From Albimonas marina (GTDB lineage Bacteria > Pseudomonadota > Alphaproteobacteria > Rhodobacterales > Rhodobacteraceae): a stretch of 64,000 bases of DNA. Each line of letters opens with the position of its first letter. The first letter of the stretch is position 1. Made by a program: the position numbers and the translations under genes. This document shows, piece by piece, positions 34,453 through 42,801 of the stretch. The notes beneath the pieces were generated by a model. That model was given only the letters and a program-made list of their open reading frames with translations, searched no databases and was not told where the DNA came from. The DNA lies in contig NZ_JARHUC010000004.1 in the NCBI RefSeq assembly GCF_029223255.1, positions 496,001-560,000 of the forward strand, written 5' to 3'.

Positions 34453-36914
34453 GCGGAGGCCTCCAGGTCCAGGGCGGCGTCGATCAGGGTCTTCTCCTCG
34501 GCGTCATGCCAGGCGTGCCAGCCGACGGCGGGGGAGGCGGCCTCGGGGCGGGAGACGAGGCGCGCGGGGCGGCCCAGCGCCCGCTCGATCCGGCGGTCGA
34601 GCCAGGGGAAGGGGCCGAGGTTCTCGGGCTCCTCCTGCACGAAGACCAGCTCGCCGGGCGCGCCGGCGAGGGCGGCGGCCAGCGCCTCGGCCGGGAAGGG
34701 GTGGAGCTGTTCCAGCCGGACCAGCGCCACGCGGCCCTCGAGGCCCCGGTCGGCGCGGGCCTTGGCCAGCAGCCAGTAGACCTTGCCGGAGCACAGGAGG
34801 ATGCGCTGGGCGCCCGAGACGTCCTCGGCCAGCACCGGCGCGAAACCGGTTCCGGGGGCGAATTCCTCGGGCGCCGACGTGCAGGCGGCGAGGCGCAGCA
34901 GCAGCTTGGGGGTGAACACCGCCAGCGGCTTGGGGCTGGGCAGCGCCATCTGGCGGCGGAGCAGGTGGAAGTATTGCGCCGGGGTCGAGGGGTTGGCGGC
35001 GATCAGGTTGGCCTTGGCGCAGCGCGCCAGCACCCGCTCGACATGGCCGGTCGAGTGGTCGGGTCCGCCGCCGTCCCAGCCATGCGGCAGCAGCATGGTC
35101 AGGCGCGAGGTCAGCAGCCAGCGGTCCTCGCCCCCGGTCAGGTACTGGTCGAACATCGGCTGGAAGACGTTGAGGAAGTCGCCGAACTGCGCCTCCCACA
35201 CGTCGAGGCCCGGCGCGGCGGTGGCGTAGCCGTACTCGAAGCCCAGCGCGGCGTTCTCGATGAGGGGGGAGTTGAAGACCTCCGCCTCGCCGAATTGCGC
35301 GAGGCTGTGGTGGACTTCGCCCGTCTGTTGGTCGTGCAGGCGCAGGTGGCGCTGGGCGAAGGCGCCGCGGACGGCGTCCTGGCCGGAGAAGCGCAGGGGG
35401 CGCCCCTCGGCCAGCAGCGAGGCGAAGGCCAGCGCCTCGGCGAAGGCCCAGTCCACGGGCGCCTCGCCGCGGGCCATCTTGCGGCGCCTGGTCAGGAACT
35501 GCTGGATCTTGGGGTGCAGGGTCATGCCCGCGGGCGGCTGGGCGAGGGCGCGGGCGAGGCGCTGAAGCTCGTCGAGGGCCACGCCGGTGTCGTGGTGGGC
35601 GAGCATCGGCGCCTCGGCGCCTGCGGCCAGGCCCGGCGCCTCGGGGGCGTTGGGGGTGGCCGGGGGCGCGGCGAAGGCGGCGTCGAGCTCGGCGCGCAGG
35701 GCCGAAAGGTCCGGGGCGGGCAGGCCGGCGGCGGCAGCGAAGCGCTCCGAAAGCGGGGGCAGGGCGTCGATGGCGGCGTACATGCGCGGCTGGGTGAAGC
35801 GCGCCTCGTCCATCTCGTTATGGCCGCGGCGGCGGTAGGCGATCAGGCGCACGAGGATGTCCTCGCCCCAGCGGGCGCGCCAGCGGGCGGCGGCGCGGGC
35901 GGCGAGCAGGATCGCGTCGGGGTCGTCGCCGTTCACGTGCAGGATCGGCGTCTCGGTGATCTTGGCGACGTCGGCGGCGGTGCGGGCGGAGCGCGCCTCG
36001 GGCCCGTCGGTGGTGAAGCCCACCTGGTTGTCGAGCAGCAGGTGCAGCGTGCCCCCGACCGAGTAGCCGGGCAGGCGGGCGAGCTGGAGCATCTCCATGT
36101 TCACGCCCTGGCCGGCGAGCGCGGCGTCGGTGTGCAGGACCATCGGCAGGACGGCCGGATCGCGCCCCGCCCCCTCGGCCCGGGCGCGGCCCAGCGCGAC
36201 CGGGCCGACGATGGAGAGGTGCGAGGGATGCGGCGCCGTCCAGACCTCGACCCCGTCCTCGCGCACCCCGTCGAAGCCGAGGTGATAGGGCACGTCCGAG
36301 GCCGCGCCGAGCGACGCCGGCAGGTCCGGCGCCCCGCGCAGCTCCGCCGCGACGCGGGTCAGGGGTTTGCCGAGGACCAGCGCCATCTGGGTGATGCGGC
36401 CGCGGTGCATGCCCCCCGCCACGACCCGGCGGGCGCCCGAGGCGCGGATCGCCTCGTCCATCAGCAGCGCGAAGCCCTCTGCGCCGGACATTCCGAACGT
36501 CTTGGTGGTGGGCAGGCGGCGCTTGACGTCGCCCTCCAGCAGCTCGGCCGAGGCGATCAGGGCCAGCGCCCGGGCGCGGTCGGCGTCGGAGGGGGGCTCG
36601 GCGATCTCGGCCTCGGCGGCCAGCCAGTCGAAGCGGGCGGGGTCCTGGACGTGGCCGATCTCCCACCCCAGGCCGCCGCCGTAGATGGCGCGCAGGGCGG
36701 CGCGCAGCGGCTCGGGGCCGGGAAGGTCGAGCGCGGGCGGCGCCTCGGGCGCGGCCAGGCCCAGCGGATCGAGCCGCGCGGCGCGCCAGCCGTGGCGGCG
36801 CCAAGCCTCGCACAGGCGCTGGGCGGCGGGGTCCCGCGCCCAGTCGTCGGCGTCGCGTCCCGCCGCGGGGGCGCCTGCCTCGCGACCCGCCGCGGGGTCG
36901 ACCTCGTCTCGCAT
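34449..36914 (-). CDS. Divergent 2-oxoglutarate dehydrogenase E1-like protein
   Basis: A thiamin-diphosphate enzyme of 821 residues, shorter than standard SucA (about 930-990). Recognisable blocks are GGMHRGRI, HTDAALAGQG (about 260-269), DNQVGFTT (about 295-302), HVNGDDPDA, YRRRGHNEMDEARFTQPRMY, and the C-terminal GPDHSTGH and TPAQYFHLLRRQ. The thiamin/metal motif has Thr where SucA has Gly before Asp, and Asp-Asn where SucA has Asn-Asn, though the metal-binding Asp and last Asn remain. No E2 or E3 gene lies nearby. It could be a DHTKD1-like dehydrogenase that borrows an E2, or a non-oxidative 2-oxoacid decarboxylase/carboligase. GGGAGGCAAGAG precedes the ATG. Confidence 0.8.
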   Translation of the reverse strand: MRDEVDPAAGREAGAPAAGRDADDWARDPAAQRLCEAWRRHGWRAARLDPLGLAAPEAPPALDLPGPEPLRAALRAIYGGGLGWEIGHVQDPARFDWLAAEAEIAEPPSDADRARALALIASAELLEGDVKRRLPTTKTFGMSGAEGFALLMDEAIRASGARRVVAGGMHRGRITQMALVLGKPLTRVAAELRGAPDLPASLGAASDVPYHLGFDGVREDGVEVWTAPHPSHLSIVGPVALGRARAEGAGRDPAVLPMVLHTDAALAGQGVNMEMLQLARLPGYSVGGTLHLLLDNQVGFTTDGPEARSARTAADVAKITETPILHVNGDDPDAILLAARAAARWRARWGEDILVRLIAYRRRGHNEMDEARFTQPRMYAAIDALPPLSERFAAAAGLPAPDLSALRAELDAAFAAPPATPNAPEAPGLAAGAEAPMLAHHDTGVALDELQRLARALAQPPAGMTLHPKIQQFLTRRRKMARGEAPVDWAFAEALAFASLLAEGRPLRFSGQDAVRGAFAQRHLRLHDQQTGEVHHSLAQFGEAEVFNSPLIENAALGFEYGYATAAPGLDVWEAQFGDFLNVFQPMFDQYLTGGEDRWLLTSRLTMLLPHGWDGGGPDHSTGHVERVLARCAKANLIAANPSTPAQYFHLLRRQMALPSPKPLAVFTPKLLLRLAACTSAPEEFAPGTGFAPVLAEDVSGAQRILLCSGKVYWLLAKARADRGLEGRVALVRLEQLHPFPAEALAAALAGAPGELVFVQEEPENLGPFPWLDRRIERALGRPARLVSRPEAASPAVGWHAWHDAEEKTLIDAALDLEASA

Positions 36915-36949
36915 CTCTTGCCTCCCGCAGTCGCGGCCTTATGCTGGCC

Positions 36950-36971
36950 TTACCTGTCGGCCGAAAGACAA
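36950..36971. promoter_or_regulatory. 22-bp motif in the divergent E1/CoA-transferase promoter
   Basis: TTACC...ACAA with the core CCTGTCGGCCG, related to 3251-3272 and 56979-57000. It is 36 bases from the E1-like start on the minus strand and 59 bases before the leader ORF on the plus strand, so one regulator could control both directions. Confidence 0.45.
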
Positions 36972-37029
36972 CCACGCGGCCGATCCCGGGTCAAACCACG
37001 AGAACCGAAATCCGGTTGGGAGGAAAGAC

Positions 37030-37125
37030 ATGCGTCTGCCGGCTGGCGGGAACGCCCTGGCCGTCGCGCTGGGCCAGATCCTGCGCGCGCTGAAGGCCGC
37101 CGTGCTCGGAGGGCTCGGGCGATGA
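37030..37125 (+). CDS. 31-residue leader ORF coupled to the CoA-transferase gene
   Basis: ATG follows GGGAGGAAAGAC, a near-ideal ribosome site. The 31-residue product begins MRLPAGGNALAVALGQIL and continues as an amphipathic Leu/Ala-rich helix with Arg and Lys. The stop overlaps the CoA-transferase ATG as ATGA. The CoA-transferase also has its own GGAGGG inside the small ORF. It may be a real micropeptide or a translation-coupling leader. No family is recognised. Confidence 0.5.
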   Translation: MRLPAGGNALAVALGQILRALKAAVLGGLGR

Positions 37126-38243
37126 GCGATGCGCTCCCCCTCAAGGGCCGCCTGGTGCTGGACCTGAGCCAGGGCATCGCGGGCCCGTCCTGCGGCATGA
37201 CCATGGCCGAGCTCGGCGCCCGGGTGATCAAGGTCGAGCCCCCCGCGGGCGACTGGATCCGCAACCTGGGCGCGGCCGCAGCGCCCGGGGCGACGGCCTT
37301 CTCGCTCTACTACAACCGCGGGAAGGAGAGCCTGACGCTCGACCTGAAGTCCCGCGCCGGACTCGACGCGGCGCTGAAGCTGGCCGCCCAGGCCGACCTG
37401 CTGATCGAGAGCGGGCGCCCCGGCGTGACCGAGAAGATGGGCCTGGGGTTCGAGGCGGTGAAGGCGCTGAACCCCGGCATCGTCTACCTGACCATCTCCG
37501 GCTTCGGGCTGGAGGGGCCGCGCGCGCCCGAGCCGATGGTGGACACCTACGCTCAGGCCTACACGGGCATGATGTCGATCACCCGCGACGACCGCGGCCA
37601 GCCGGTGCGCTTCGGCCAGCCGCTGGTGGACGCGGTGACCGGCCTCTACGCCGCGCAGGCCGCGCTCGCCGCCCTGTTCCCCACCGAGGGCAAGCGCGAG
37701 GCGCGCCGGCTCGACGTGTCGCTGGTGCAGTCGGCCGCGGCCCTGATGGCGCCCAAGGTGCTGGAGTGGGAGATCACCGGCGGGCGGGTCCTGTCGATCA
37801 ACCCGCCGGCGGGGATCTACATGGCCTCCGACCGCCACCTGGCGCTGACCCTGGTGCGCGAGATCGAGTGGGCCGGCATCTGCCGGGCGCTGGACCGCGA
37901 GGCGTGGATCGACGATCCCTGCTTCAACAGCTTCGCCGCGCGCAACGCGAACTACGACGAGATGCGCGCGGCGATGGAGGCGATCTTCGCCACCGACACC
38001 GCCGACGTCTGGAGCGAGCGGCTGACCGCGCAGGGCATCCTCGCCCGGCCGGTCAACGACTACGGCGACTGGCTGAGCGACCCGCAGGTGGTGGCGATGC
38101 GCGCCTCGCCGGTGATGGACCTGGGCGCGGCGAGCCTGCCGGTGCCCCGCACCCCCTCCCGCCAGCCGTTCGACGCGCCCTCGCCCGAGGCCGGCCAGCA
38201 GACCGCGGCGCTGGCCGAGGAATTCGGACTGGTGCTCGACTGA
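37122..38243 (+). CDS. CaiB/BaiF CoA-transferase family protein
   Basis: A class III CoA-transferase-fold protein of 373 residues. The N-terminal GRLVLDLSQGIAGPSCGMTMAELGARVIKVE and the YYNRGKESLTLDLKS block are typical. At the position where formyl-CoA transferase has its covalent aspartate, the sequence reads DVSLVQSAA, giving glutamine. That may mean altered chemistry or loss of transferase activity. It starts on ATGA with the leader ORF and is followed, after a hairpin, by a MaoC hydratase, a pairing seen in itaconate/mesaconate-type pathways. Confidence 0.85.
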   Translation: MSDALPLKGRLVLDLSQGIAGPSCGMTMAELGARVIKVEPPAGDWIRNLGAAAAPGATAFSLYYNRGKESLTLDLKSRAGLDAALKLAAQADLLIESGRPGVTEKMGLGFEAVKALNPGIVYLTISGFGLEGPRAPEPMVDTYAQAYTGMMSITRDDRGQPVRFGQPLVDAVTGLYAAQAALAALFPTEGKREARRLDVSLVQSAAALMAPKVLEWEITGGRVLSINPPAGIYMASDRHLALTLVREIEWAGICRALDREAWIDDPCFNSFAARNANYDEMRAAMEAIFATDTADVWSERLTAQGILARPVNDYGDWLSDPQVVAMRASPVMDLGAASLPVPRTPSRQPFDAPSPEAGQQTAALAEEFGLVLD

Positions 38244-38250
38244 GCGTCCG

Positions 38251-38273
38251 CGGCCCGCCCGAGCGGCGGGCCG
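38251..38273 (+). terminator. Hairpin between CoA-transferase and MaoC genes
   Basis: A perfect 9-bp stem (CGGCCCGCC) with loop CGAGC lies 7 bases after the stop, followed by TCCTTCCCCC. It is a weak terminator or attenuator. Confidence 0.45.
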
Positions 38274-38388
38274 TCCTTCCCCCTGTCCGGCGACCGCGCG
38301 GCCCCCGGGTCTGGCGCCCCGGGCTCGACCCGGGGCCTCGCGGCGCCCGCCGCGCTCTGCGCGCCCGCCCTGTCCCAAGGAGCCTCCG

Positions 38389-38877
38389 ATGGCCGACACC
38401 CCCGACCGCATCGACCCGATGTCCCTTCGCCTCTGCGAGACCCGCTGGTTCGAGGACTACGAGGTGGGGGAGGTCTTCTACATCCCCTCGCGCACCATGA
38501 CCGACGCGCTGTTCTCGGCCTTCCAGCTCGCCTCGGGCGACAACCACCCGATCCACTACGACCGGCACTGGTGCGCGGCGCACGGTCACCGCGAGCTGCT
38601 GGCCCATGGCTACCAGGTGGTGATCCAGACCTGCGCGGGCGCGGGCCAGCTGCCCCACGTGATGGGCGACGCGCTGGTGGCGTTCCTCGAGCAGGGCTCG
38701 AAGTTCCTGGGCGCGGTCTACGCGGGCGACACGCTCTATCCGCAGCTGAAGATCTCGGAGCTGAAGCCCGGCCGCACCACGGGGGTGATGACCTGCGAGG
38801 CGACGGTGTGGAACCAGGACGGGACCAAGGTGCTGGAGGGGTTCCACAAGTACCTGCTCAAGAAGCGTCCCGCCTGA
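38389..38877 (+). CDS. MaoC-family dehydratase/hydratase
   Basis: A hot-dog-fold protein of 162 residues. The hydratase-2 motif is ASGDNHPIHYD (about residues 44-54), holding the catalytic Asp and His, followed by HGYQVVIQTCAGAG in the position of the usual G-rich turn. It probably hydrates an enoyl-CoA formed or activated by the preceding CoA-transferase. The start follows AAGGAGCCTCCG. It converges on the alpha/beta hydrolase gene; the 136-base gap holds a stem built on CCTCGCCCG near 38934-38956. Confidence 0.85.
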   Translation: MADTPDRIDPMSLRLCETRWFEDYEVGEVFYIPSRTMTDALFSAFQLASGDNHPIHYDRHWCAAHGHRELLAHGYQVVIQTCAGAGQLPHVMGDALVAFLEQGSKFLGAVYAGDTLYPQLKISELKPGRTTGVMTCEATVWNQDGTKVLEGFHKYLLKKRPA

Positions 38878-39013
38878 TCGCGGCCGACCGCCGCCGGCCC
38901 GCCCCCGCCCCCGCCGGCGGCCGGAGCCGCGTCGCCTCGCCCGCGGCGGGCGAGGTCGACGCGATCCGGACGGGATGCGGCCGGGACATGGCCGACGGCG
39001 CGGGCGGCCGGCG

Positions 39014-39913
39014 TCAGGCCGTCCTGGCCCGGGCGGCGACGGCGGCGATGGCGTCGGCGATGCGCTCGTGCAGCTCGGTCGGCAGGTCGTGGCCCATGCC
39101 CTCGATGGCGACCAGCTCGCAGCCGGGGATCGCCTCGGCGGTGGCCTTGCCGCCCTCGAACGGGACCAGCGGATCCTGCACGCCGTGGATCACCGTCGCC
39201 GGCAGGTCGAGCGCGGCCAGCTTCGCCGCCCGGCCGGGCGAGGCCATGATCGCGGCGTACTGGCGCGCGAAGCCCTGCGGGCGCCAGGCGCGGCGGGCGT
39301 CGGCCAGGGCGCGGGCGTGGATCTCGGCTTCCGGCGCGGGGAAGGCGGGCGAGCCGATGGCGCGCGAGACCTTCGCCGACAGCGCCAGGAAGGTCTCGAG
39401 GTCGTCGTCGGGATGGGGGCGGGGCGTCGACAGCGCCTCCATCGCCGCGGGCGTGCCGGGGGGCAGGCCGGGTTCGGAAGTGGTCGACATGATCGAGGTC
39501 AGCGACAGCGCCTTCGCCCGGTGATCGCAGGCGACCAGCTGGGCGATCATGCCGCCCATCGACATGCCCATGACATGCGCCGCCTCGATCCCCAGCGCGT
39601 CCAGCAGCCCGGCGCAGTCGGCGGCCATGTCCGAGAGGTCGTAGGGCGCCTGCGGCCAGCGGCCGGCGTTGCGCTCGGCCGCCATGGCCTGGAGGTCGGG
39701 CACGCCGGCCTCGTCGAAGCCCTGCGACAGGCCGACGTCGCGGTTGTCCATCGCGATGGTGCGGAAGCCGCGGGCGGCGAGCGCGTCGAGGAACCCCTCC
39801 GGCCAGCGGATCGCCTGCATGCCCAGGCCGCAGATCAGAAGCAGCGGTTCGCCGGTCTCGGGGCCCGAGAGCGCGTAGTGGAGGCGGACGCCGTTGGCGG
39901 TCGCGAGGGGCAT
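39014..39913 (-). CDS. Alpha/beta-hydrolase family protein
   Basis: A hydrolase of 299 residues. It shows the oxyanion HG-like segment LICGLGMQAIRW, the nucleophile elbow GMSMGG (Ser near 104), an acidic residue in QDPLVPFEGG, and a histidine in GMGHDLP. It resembles esterases and C-C hydrolases of aromatic or ester catabolism. The start at ATG after AAGGAGACCCCGA was chosen; upstream in-frame sequence is not protein-like. An AT-rich palindrome lies 85 bases upstream. Confidence 0.85.
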   Translation of the reverse strand: MPLATANGVRLHYALSGPETGEPLLLICGLGMQAIRWPEGFLDALAARGFRTIAMDNRDVGLSQGFDEAGVPDLQAMAAERNAGRWPQAPYDLSDMAADCAGLLDALGIEAAHVMGMSMGGMIAQLVACDHRAKALSLTSIMSTTSEPGLPPGTPAAMEALSTPRPHPDDDLETFLALSAKVSRAIGSPAFPAPEAEIHARALADARRAWRPQGFARQYAAIMASPGRAAKLAALDLPATVIHGVQDPLVPFEGGKATAEAIPGCELVAIEGMGHDLPTELHERIADAIAAVAARARTA

Positions 39914-39997
39914 TCGGGGTCTCCTTGCCTGCGTCGCGGGGGAGGCGCCCGCGGCGCGGTCCAGCGCCGGCGCGCTCCCCCGGAGGCTCGTGTCGCA

Positions 39998-40019
39998 TAT
40001 TTTAACCCGGATTAAAATA
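39998..40019. promoter_or_regulatory. AT-rich 22-bp palindrome upstream of the hydrolase
   Basis: TATTTTAA and TTAAAATA are perfect inverted arms around CCCGGA. It is among the most AT-rich stretches in the window and lies in a gap of about 364 bases (39914-40277) that otherwise shows no gene. The position fits an operator for the hydrolase gene. The regulator is unknown; the two-TetR-domain protein next door is a candidate. Confidence 0.55.
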
Positions 40020-40277
40020 GCTTCCTGCACGATCCTTCGTCCTATCGGCCGGATTGGACCGGCGAGGCGGACGGAGGTCCGCTGCCGCGCGGCCAGCCTT
40101 GGGCGTTGGGGCGGGAAGGCGTCGAGCCGGCCGTTCCATGGGTGATGCGGGTTTCGGTGCAAACGATTGCAGGCGCGGTCCACCGCAGGCGCGACGCGGG
40201 ACCGCGGAGGCGGGAGCGCCCGTCCGCGAGGCTGCCTCCGCCTCGACGACCTCCAGCGTCAGGACCTTCGTCCGGCG

Positions 40278-41555
40278 TCAGCCCTCGGGCGTCGCGCCGC
40301 GGAACATGCCGAAGGCCAGCACCGAGGCGTAGAGGGCGATCGCCTCGTCCCGCGGCATCGGCAGGGCCTGCGCCCAGGGATGCACGTCGTAGGCGCCGTT
40401 GATCATCACCGCGAGGCACTGGGAGGCGATCATCGGGTCCACCGGCCGCACCGAGCCGTCGGCGATCCCGTCCGAGATCATGCCCGCGTAGCGCCGCGCC
40501 ATGCGGTCCGCCCCGCGCAGGGCGCGGGCGCGCAGGTCCTGGGGCAGGGCGTGCAGGGCGGTGATGCGCAGGAGCGGGAAGCGGGCGTCGAACTGGCGCG
40601 CCAGCAGCGCGCCCACGCAGTCGGCGAGCCGCTCCCACCCCGTGCCCGGCAGCTCCATCGCCAGGGTCTGGGCGCGGGCCACCCGCTCGTAGCTGCGCCC
40701 GAAGCAGTCGAGGACCAGGTCGTCCTTGCCCTCGAGGTGGTGATAGAAGCTGCCCTTCGAGACGCCCAGCTGCGCCGCGATCCGCTCGACCGAGGCGCCG
40801 CGGTAGCCGCGCACGTTCACCAGCACGGTGGCCGCGCGCAGGAACGCCTCCGGCCCCGGCTCGCCCGAGGGGCCGTCGACCTCGGGCGGGTCGATCTCCA
40901 GCGGGCGCGGCGCCCAGCCGCCGCCGGGGGCGGCGAGCCCGTCGGACAGGATGTCCACCATCCGCGCGCCGATGCGGTCGAAATCCTCGGTCCGGTAATG
41001 GTGCAGCCAGGCGCGCATCCAGTGGGTGACGTCCAGCAGCACCTGCGCGCAGGCCACGTCGCGGGGCGGCGCGGGCGTGCGGGCCGCGGCGGCGGGATCG
41101 AAGGGGCCGGGCGCGAAGAAGCCCGCCGTCTTGGCGCGCATCGCCTTGTAACGGTCGATCAGCTCCTGCCGCACGGGATCGTCGAGGGCGCGGATCTCCG
41201 ACAGGATGGCGATGTGGCGATCCTCGCCGGCGCGCACCCGCCGCTCCTGCTCCAGCCGCTGGGCGATGAACAGCGCGACGCGCGCGCGCGGATCGGGGGC
41301 GGCGCCGGCGGCCTCGGCGGCGGCGTCGAGGCGCGCGACCGCGCGGTCGAGCGCGGCGGCGGCCAGCTGCTCCTTGCGCTTGAAGTAGTAGGTGATCGAG
41401 GTGGTGTTCAGCCCCACCGCCTCGCCCACCGCCCCGAAGGTCAGCCCCTTCAGCCCGCGGGACGAGATCAGCTCGTCGGCCGCGTCGAGGATCCGCTCGC
41501 GTTTCTTGCGCCAGCGGTCGGATGGATCCGTGATCTGCGGGGCGTCCAGTGTCAT
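40278..41555 (-). CDS. Transcriptional regulator with two TetR domains
   Basis: A regulator of 425 residues made of two TetR units in one chain. The first helix-turn-helix is TFGAVGEAVGLNTTSITYYF (about 38-58), the second SVERIAAQLGVSKGSFYHHL (about 247-267). Each is followed by an all-helical ligand domain. A normal TetR is about 200 residues and works as a dimer, so this may be a built-in pseudo-dimer. The ATG was chosen because upstream in-frame sequence lies in the divergent SDR gene. The divergent SDR gene starts 78 bases away and is the likely target. Confidence 0.88.
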   Translation of the reverse strand: MTLDAPQITDPSDRWRKKRERILDAADELISSRGLKGLTFGAVGEAVGLNTTSITYYFKRKEQLAAAALDRAVARLDAAAEAAGAAPDPRARVALFIAQRLEQERRVRAGEDRHIAILSEIRALDDPVRQELIDRYKAMRAKTAGFFAPGPFDPAAAARTPAPPRDVACAQVLLDVTHWMRAWLHHYRTEDFDRIGARMVDILSDGLAAPGGGWAPRPLEIDPPEVDGPSGEPGPEAFLRAATVLVNVRGYRGASVERIAAQLGVSKGSFYHHLEGKDDLVLDCFGRSYERVARAQTLAMELPGTGWERLADCVGALLARQFDARFPLLRITALHALPQDLRARALRGADRMARRYAGMISDGIADGSVRPVDPMIASQCLAVMINGAYDVHPWAQALPMPRDEAIALYASVLAFGMFRGATPEG

Positions 41556-41633
41556 GGTCCCGAAATAGCAAGAGCGCGGGGGCGCCGTCCATCCGGCGAG
41601 CGCGCCCCGCCCATTTGAAAGGGAGGAGAGAGC

Positions 41634-42473
41634 ATGAAGCCGCAGGAAGGCGTGGACCTGTCGGGCAAGGTGGCGGTGGTGACCGGCGCGGGCTCGGGCA
41701 TCGGACGGGCGAGCGCGCTGATGTTCGCGGCCGCCGGCGCGGCGGTGGTCTGCTGCGACTGGGCCGAGACGGTCGAGGGCGTGGCCGAGGAGATCCGCTC
41801 CGCGGGAGGCCGCGCCTCGGCCCGGCGGATGGACGCAGGGAACGAGCCCGACGTCGCCGCCGCGATGGAGGCCGCGGAGGCGGAGTTCGGCGGGCTCGAC
41901 GTGGTATTCGCCAACGCCGGCATCACCGGCGGCGTGCGGGAGTTCCTGGACGCGGGCCCGGACGTCTGGGCCGAGGTGCTGCGGGTGAACCTGATCGGCC
42001 CTTACCTCGCGATCCGCCACGCGGCGCCGAAGATGACGGCGCGGGGCGGCGGCTCGATCATCATGACCGCCTCGGTGGCGGGCATCCGGGCCAACGCGGG
42101 GCCGGCGGGCTACTCCGCCTCGAAGGCGGGGGTGGTGAACCTGACGCAGACCGCGGCGCAGGCGCTGGCGGGGACCGGCGTGCGGGTGAACTGCATCTGC
42201 CCGGGCCTGATCGCCACCGAGATGACCCGCCCGATCTACGAATACGCCCAGAAGCAGGGGATCGAGGTGCCGATCGGGATGATGAACCCGCTGCAGCGCG
42301 GCGGCGTGCCGGACGAGATCGCCTCGGCCGCGCTGTTCCTCGCCTCGCCGCTGTCGAGCTACGTGAACGGCCATGCGCTGGTGGTGGACGGGGGGCTGTC
42401 GTCCTCGCATCCCTATTCCGGGGCGAAGGGCTTCTCGGCGGCGCTGGGTGGAGAGGCGAAGGCCGCGGAATAG
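41634..42473 (+). CDS. SDR-family oxidoreductase
   Basis: A short-chain dehydrogenase of 279 residues. It has TGAGSGIG at about 17-24, CCDWAE after beta-2 favouring NAD(H), FANAG, the serine in TASVAG and YSASK. Insertions near GGVREFLDAGPD and a tail of about 20 residues make it longer than FabG. AGGGAGGAGAGAGC precedes ATG. It is divergent from the double TetR regulator, which probably controls it. Confidence 0.88.
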   Translation: MKPQEGVDLSGKVAVVTGAGSGIGRASALMFAAAGAAVVCCDWAETVEGVAEEIRSAGGRASARRMDAGNEPDVAAAMEAAEAEFGGLDVVFANAGITGGVREFLDAGPDVWAEVLRVNLIGPYLAIRHAAPKMTARGGGSIIMTASVAGIRANAGPAGYSASKAGVVNLTQTAAQALAGTGVRVNCICPGLIATEMTRPIYEYAQKQGIEVPIGMMNPLQRGGVPDEIASAALFLASPLSSYVNGHALVVDGGLSSSHPYSGAKGFSAALGGEAKAAE

Positions 42474-42801
42474 GCTGACGCCGGGCGCCGGGCCGCGCTG
42501 CGCGCGGCCTCGCGCCTTCGGCGCGGGGGAGGGCGGCCCCGGCGAAGGCGCTACAGGCGGGGCGCCGGGCCGGAGCCGTCGCTTGGAGGGACGGCGCCCT
42601 GACCCAAATTGTTTTCTAATTATTTCAGTAAAGTAAGGTGAACATCAGCGCGAACGTCGATCGCGCCCTATTTCGGGGCGCGCTGCGGTTCCGTCGACTT
42701 TCGCGAAAGCGGAGCGCGACGTTTGGTTCTTACAGCCCGCCCTCCTGCCCCGGACTTCCCGGCGAGGCGGGCGAGGGCGCCTGCGCCCCCGCCCTCCGGT
42801 C
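42474..42801. other. 328-base gap with an AT-rich patch
   Basis: It lies between the convergent SDR and alcohol-dehydrogenase genes. Bases 42605-42648 (AATTGTTTTCTAATTATTTC and following) are far more AT-rich than anything nearby. No protein-like ORF, inverted repeat or terminator was found in the patch. It could hold a promoter for a small RNA or be a scar of inserted DNA. Confidence 0.4.

Noticed and set aside
34449-36914. Standard TCA-cycle sucA
   Set aside because: No sucB or lpd follows, the length is short and the thiamin motif deviates. The gene is coupled to an RraA-like aldolase.
40278-42410. 710-residue extension of the double-TetR protein
   Set aside because: The upstream part is antisense to the SDR gene and is not protein-like. 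A start at 41555 leaves a normal divergent promoter gap.
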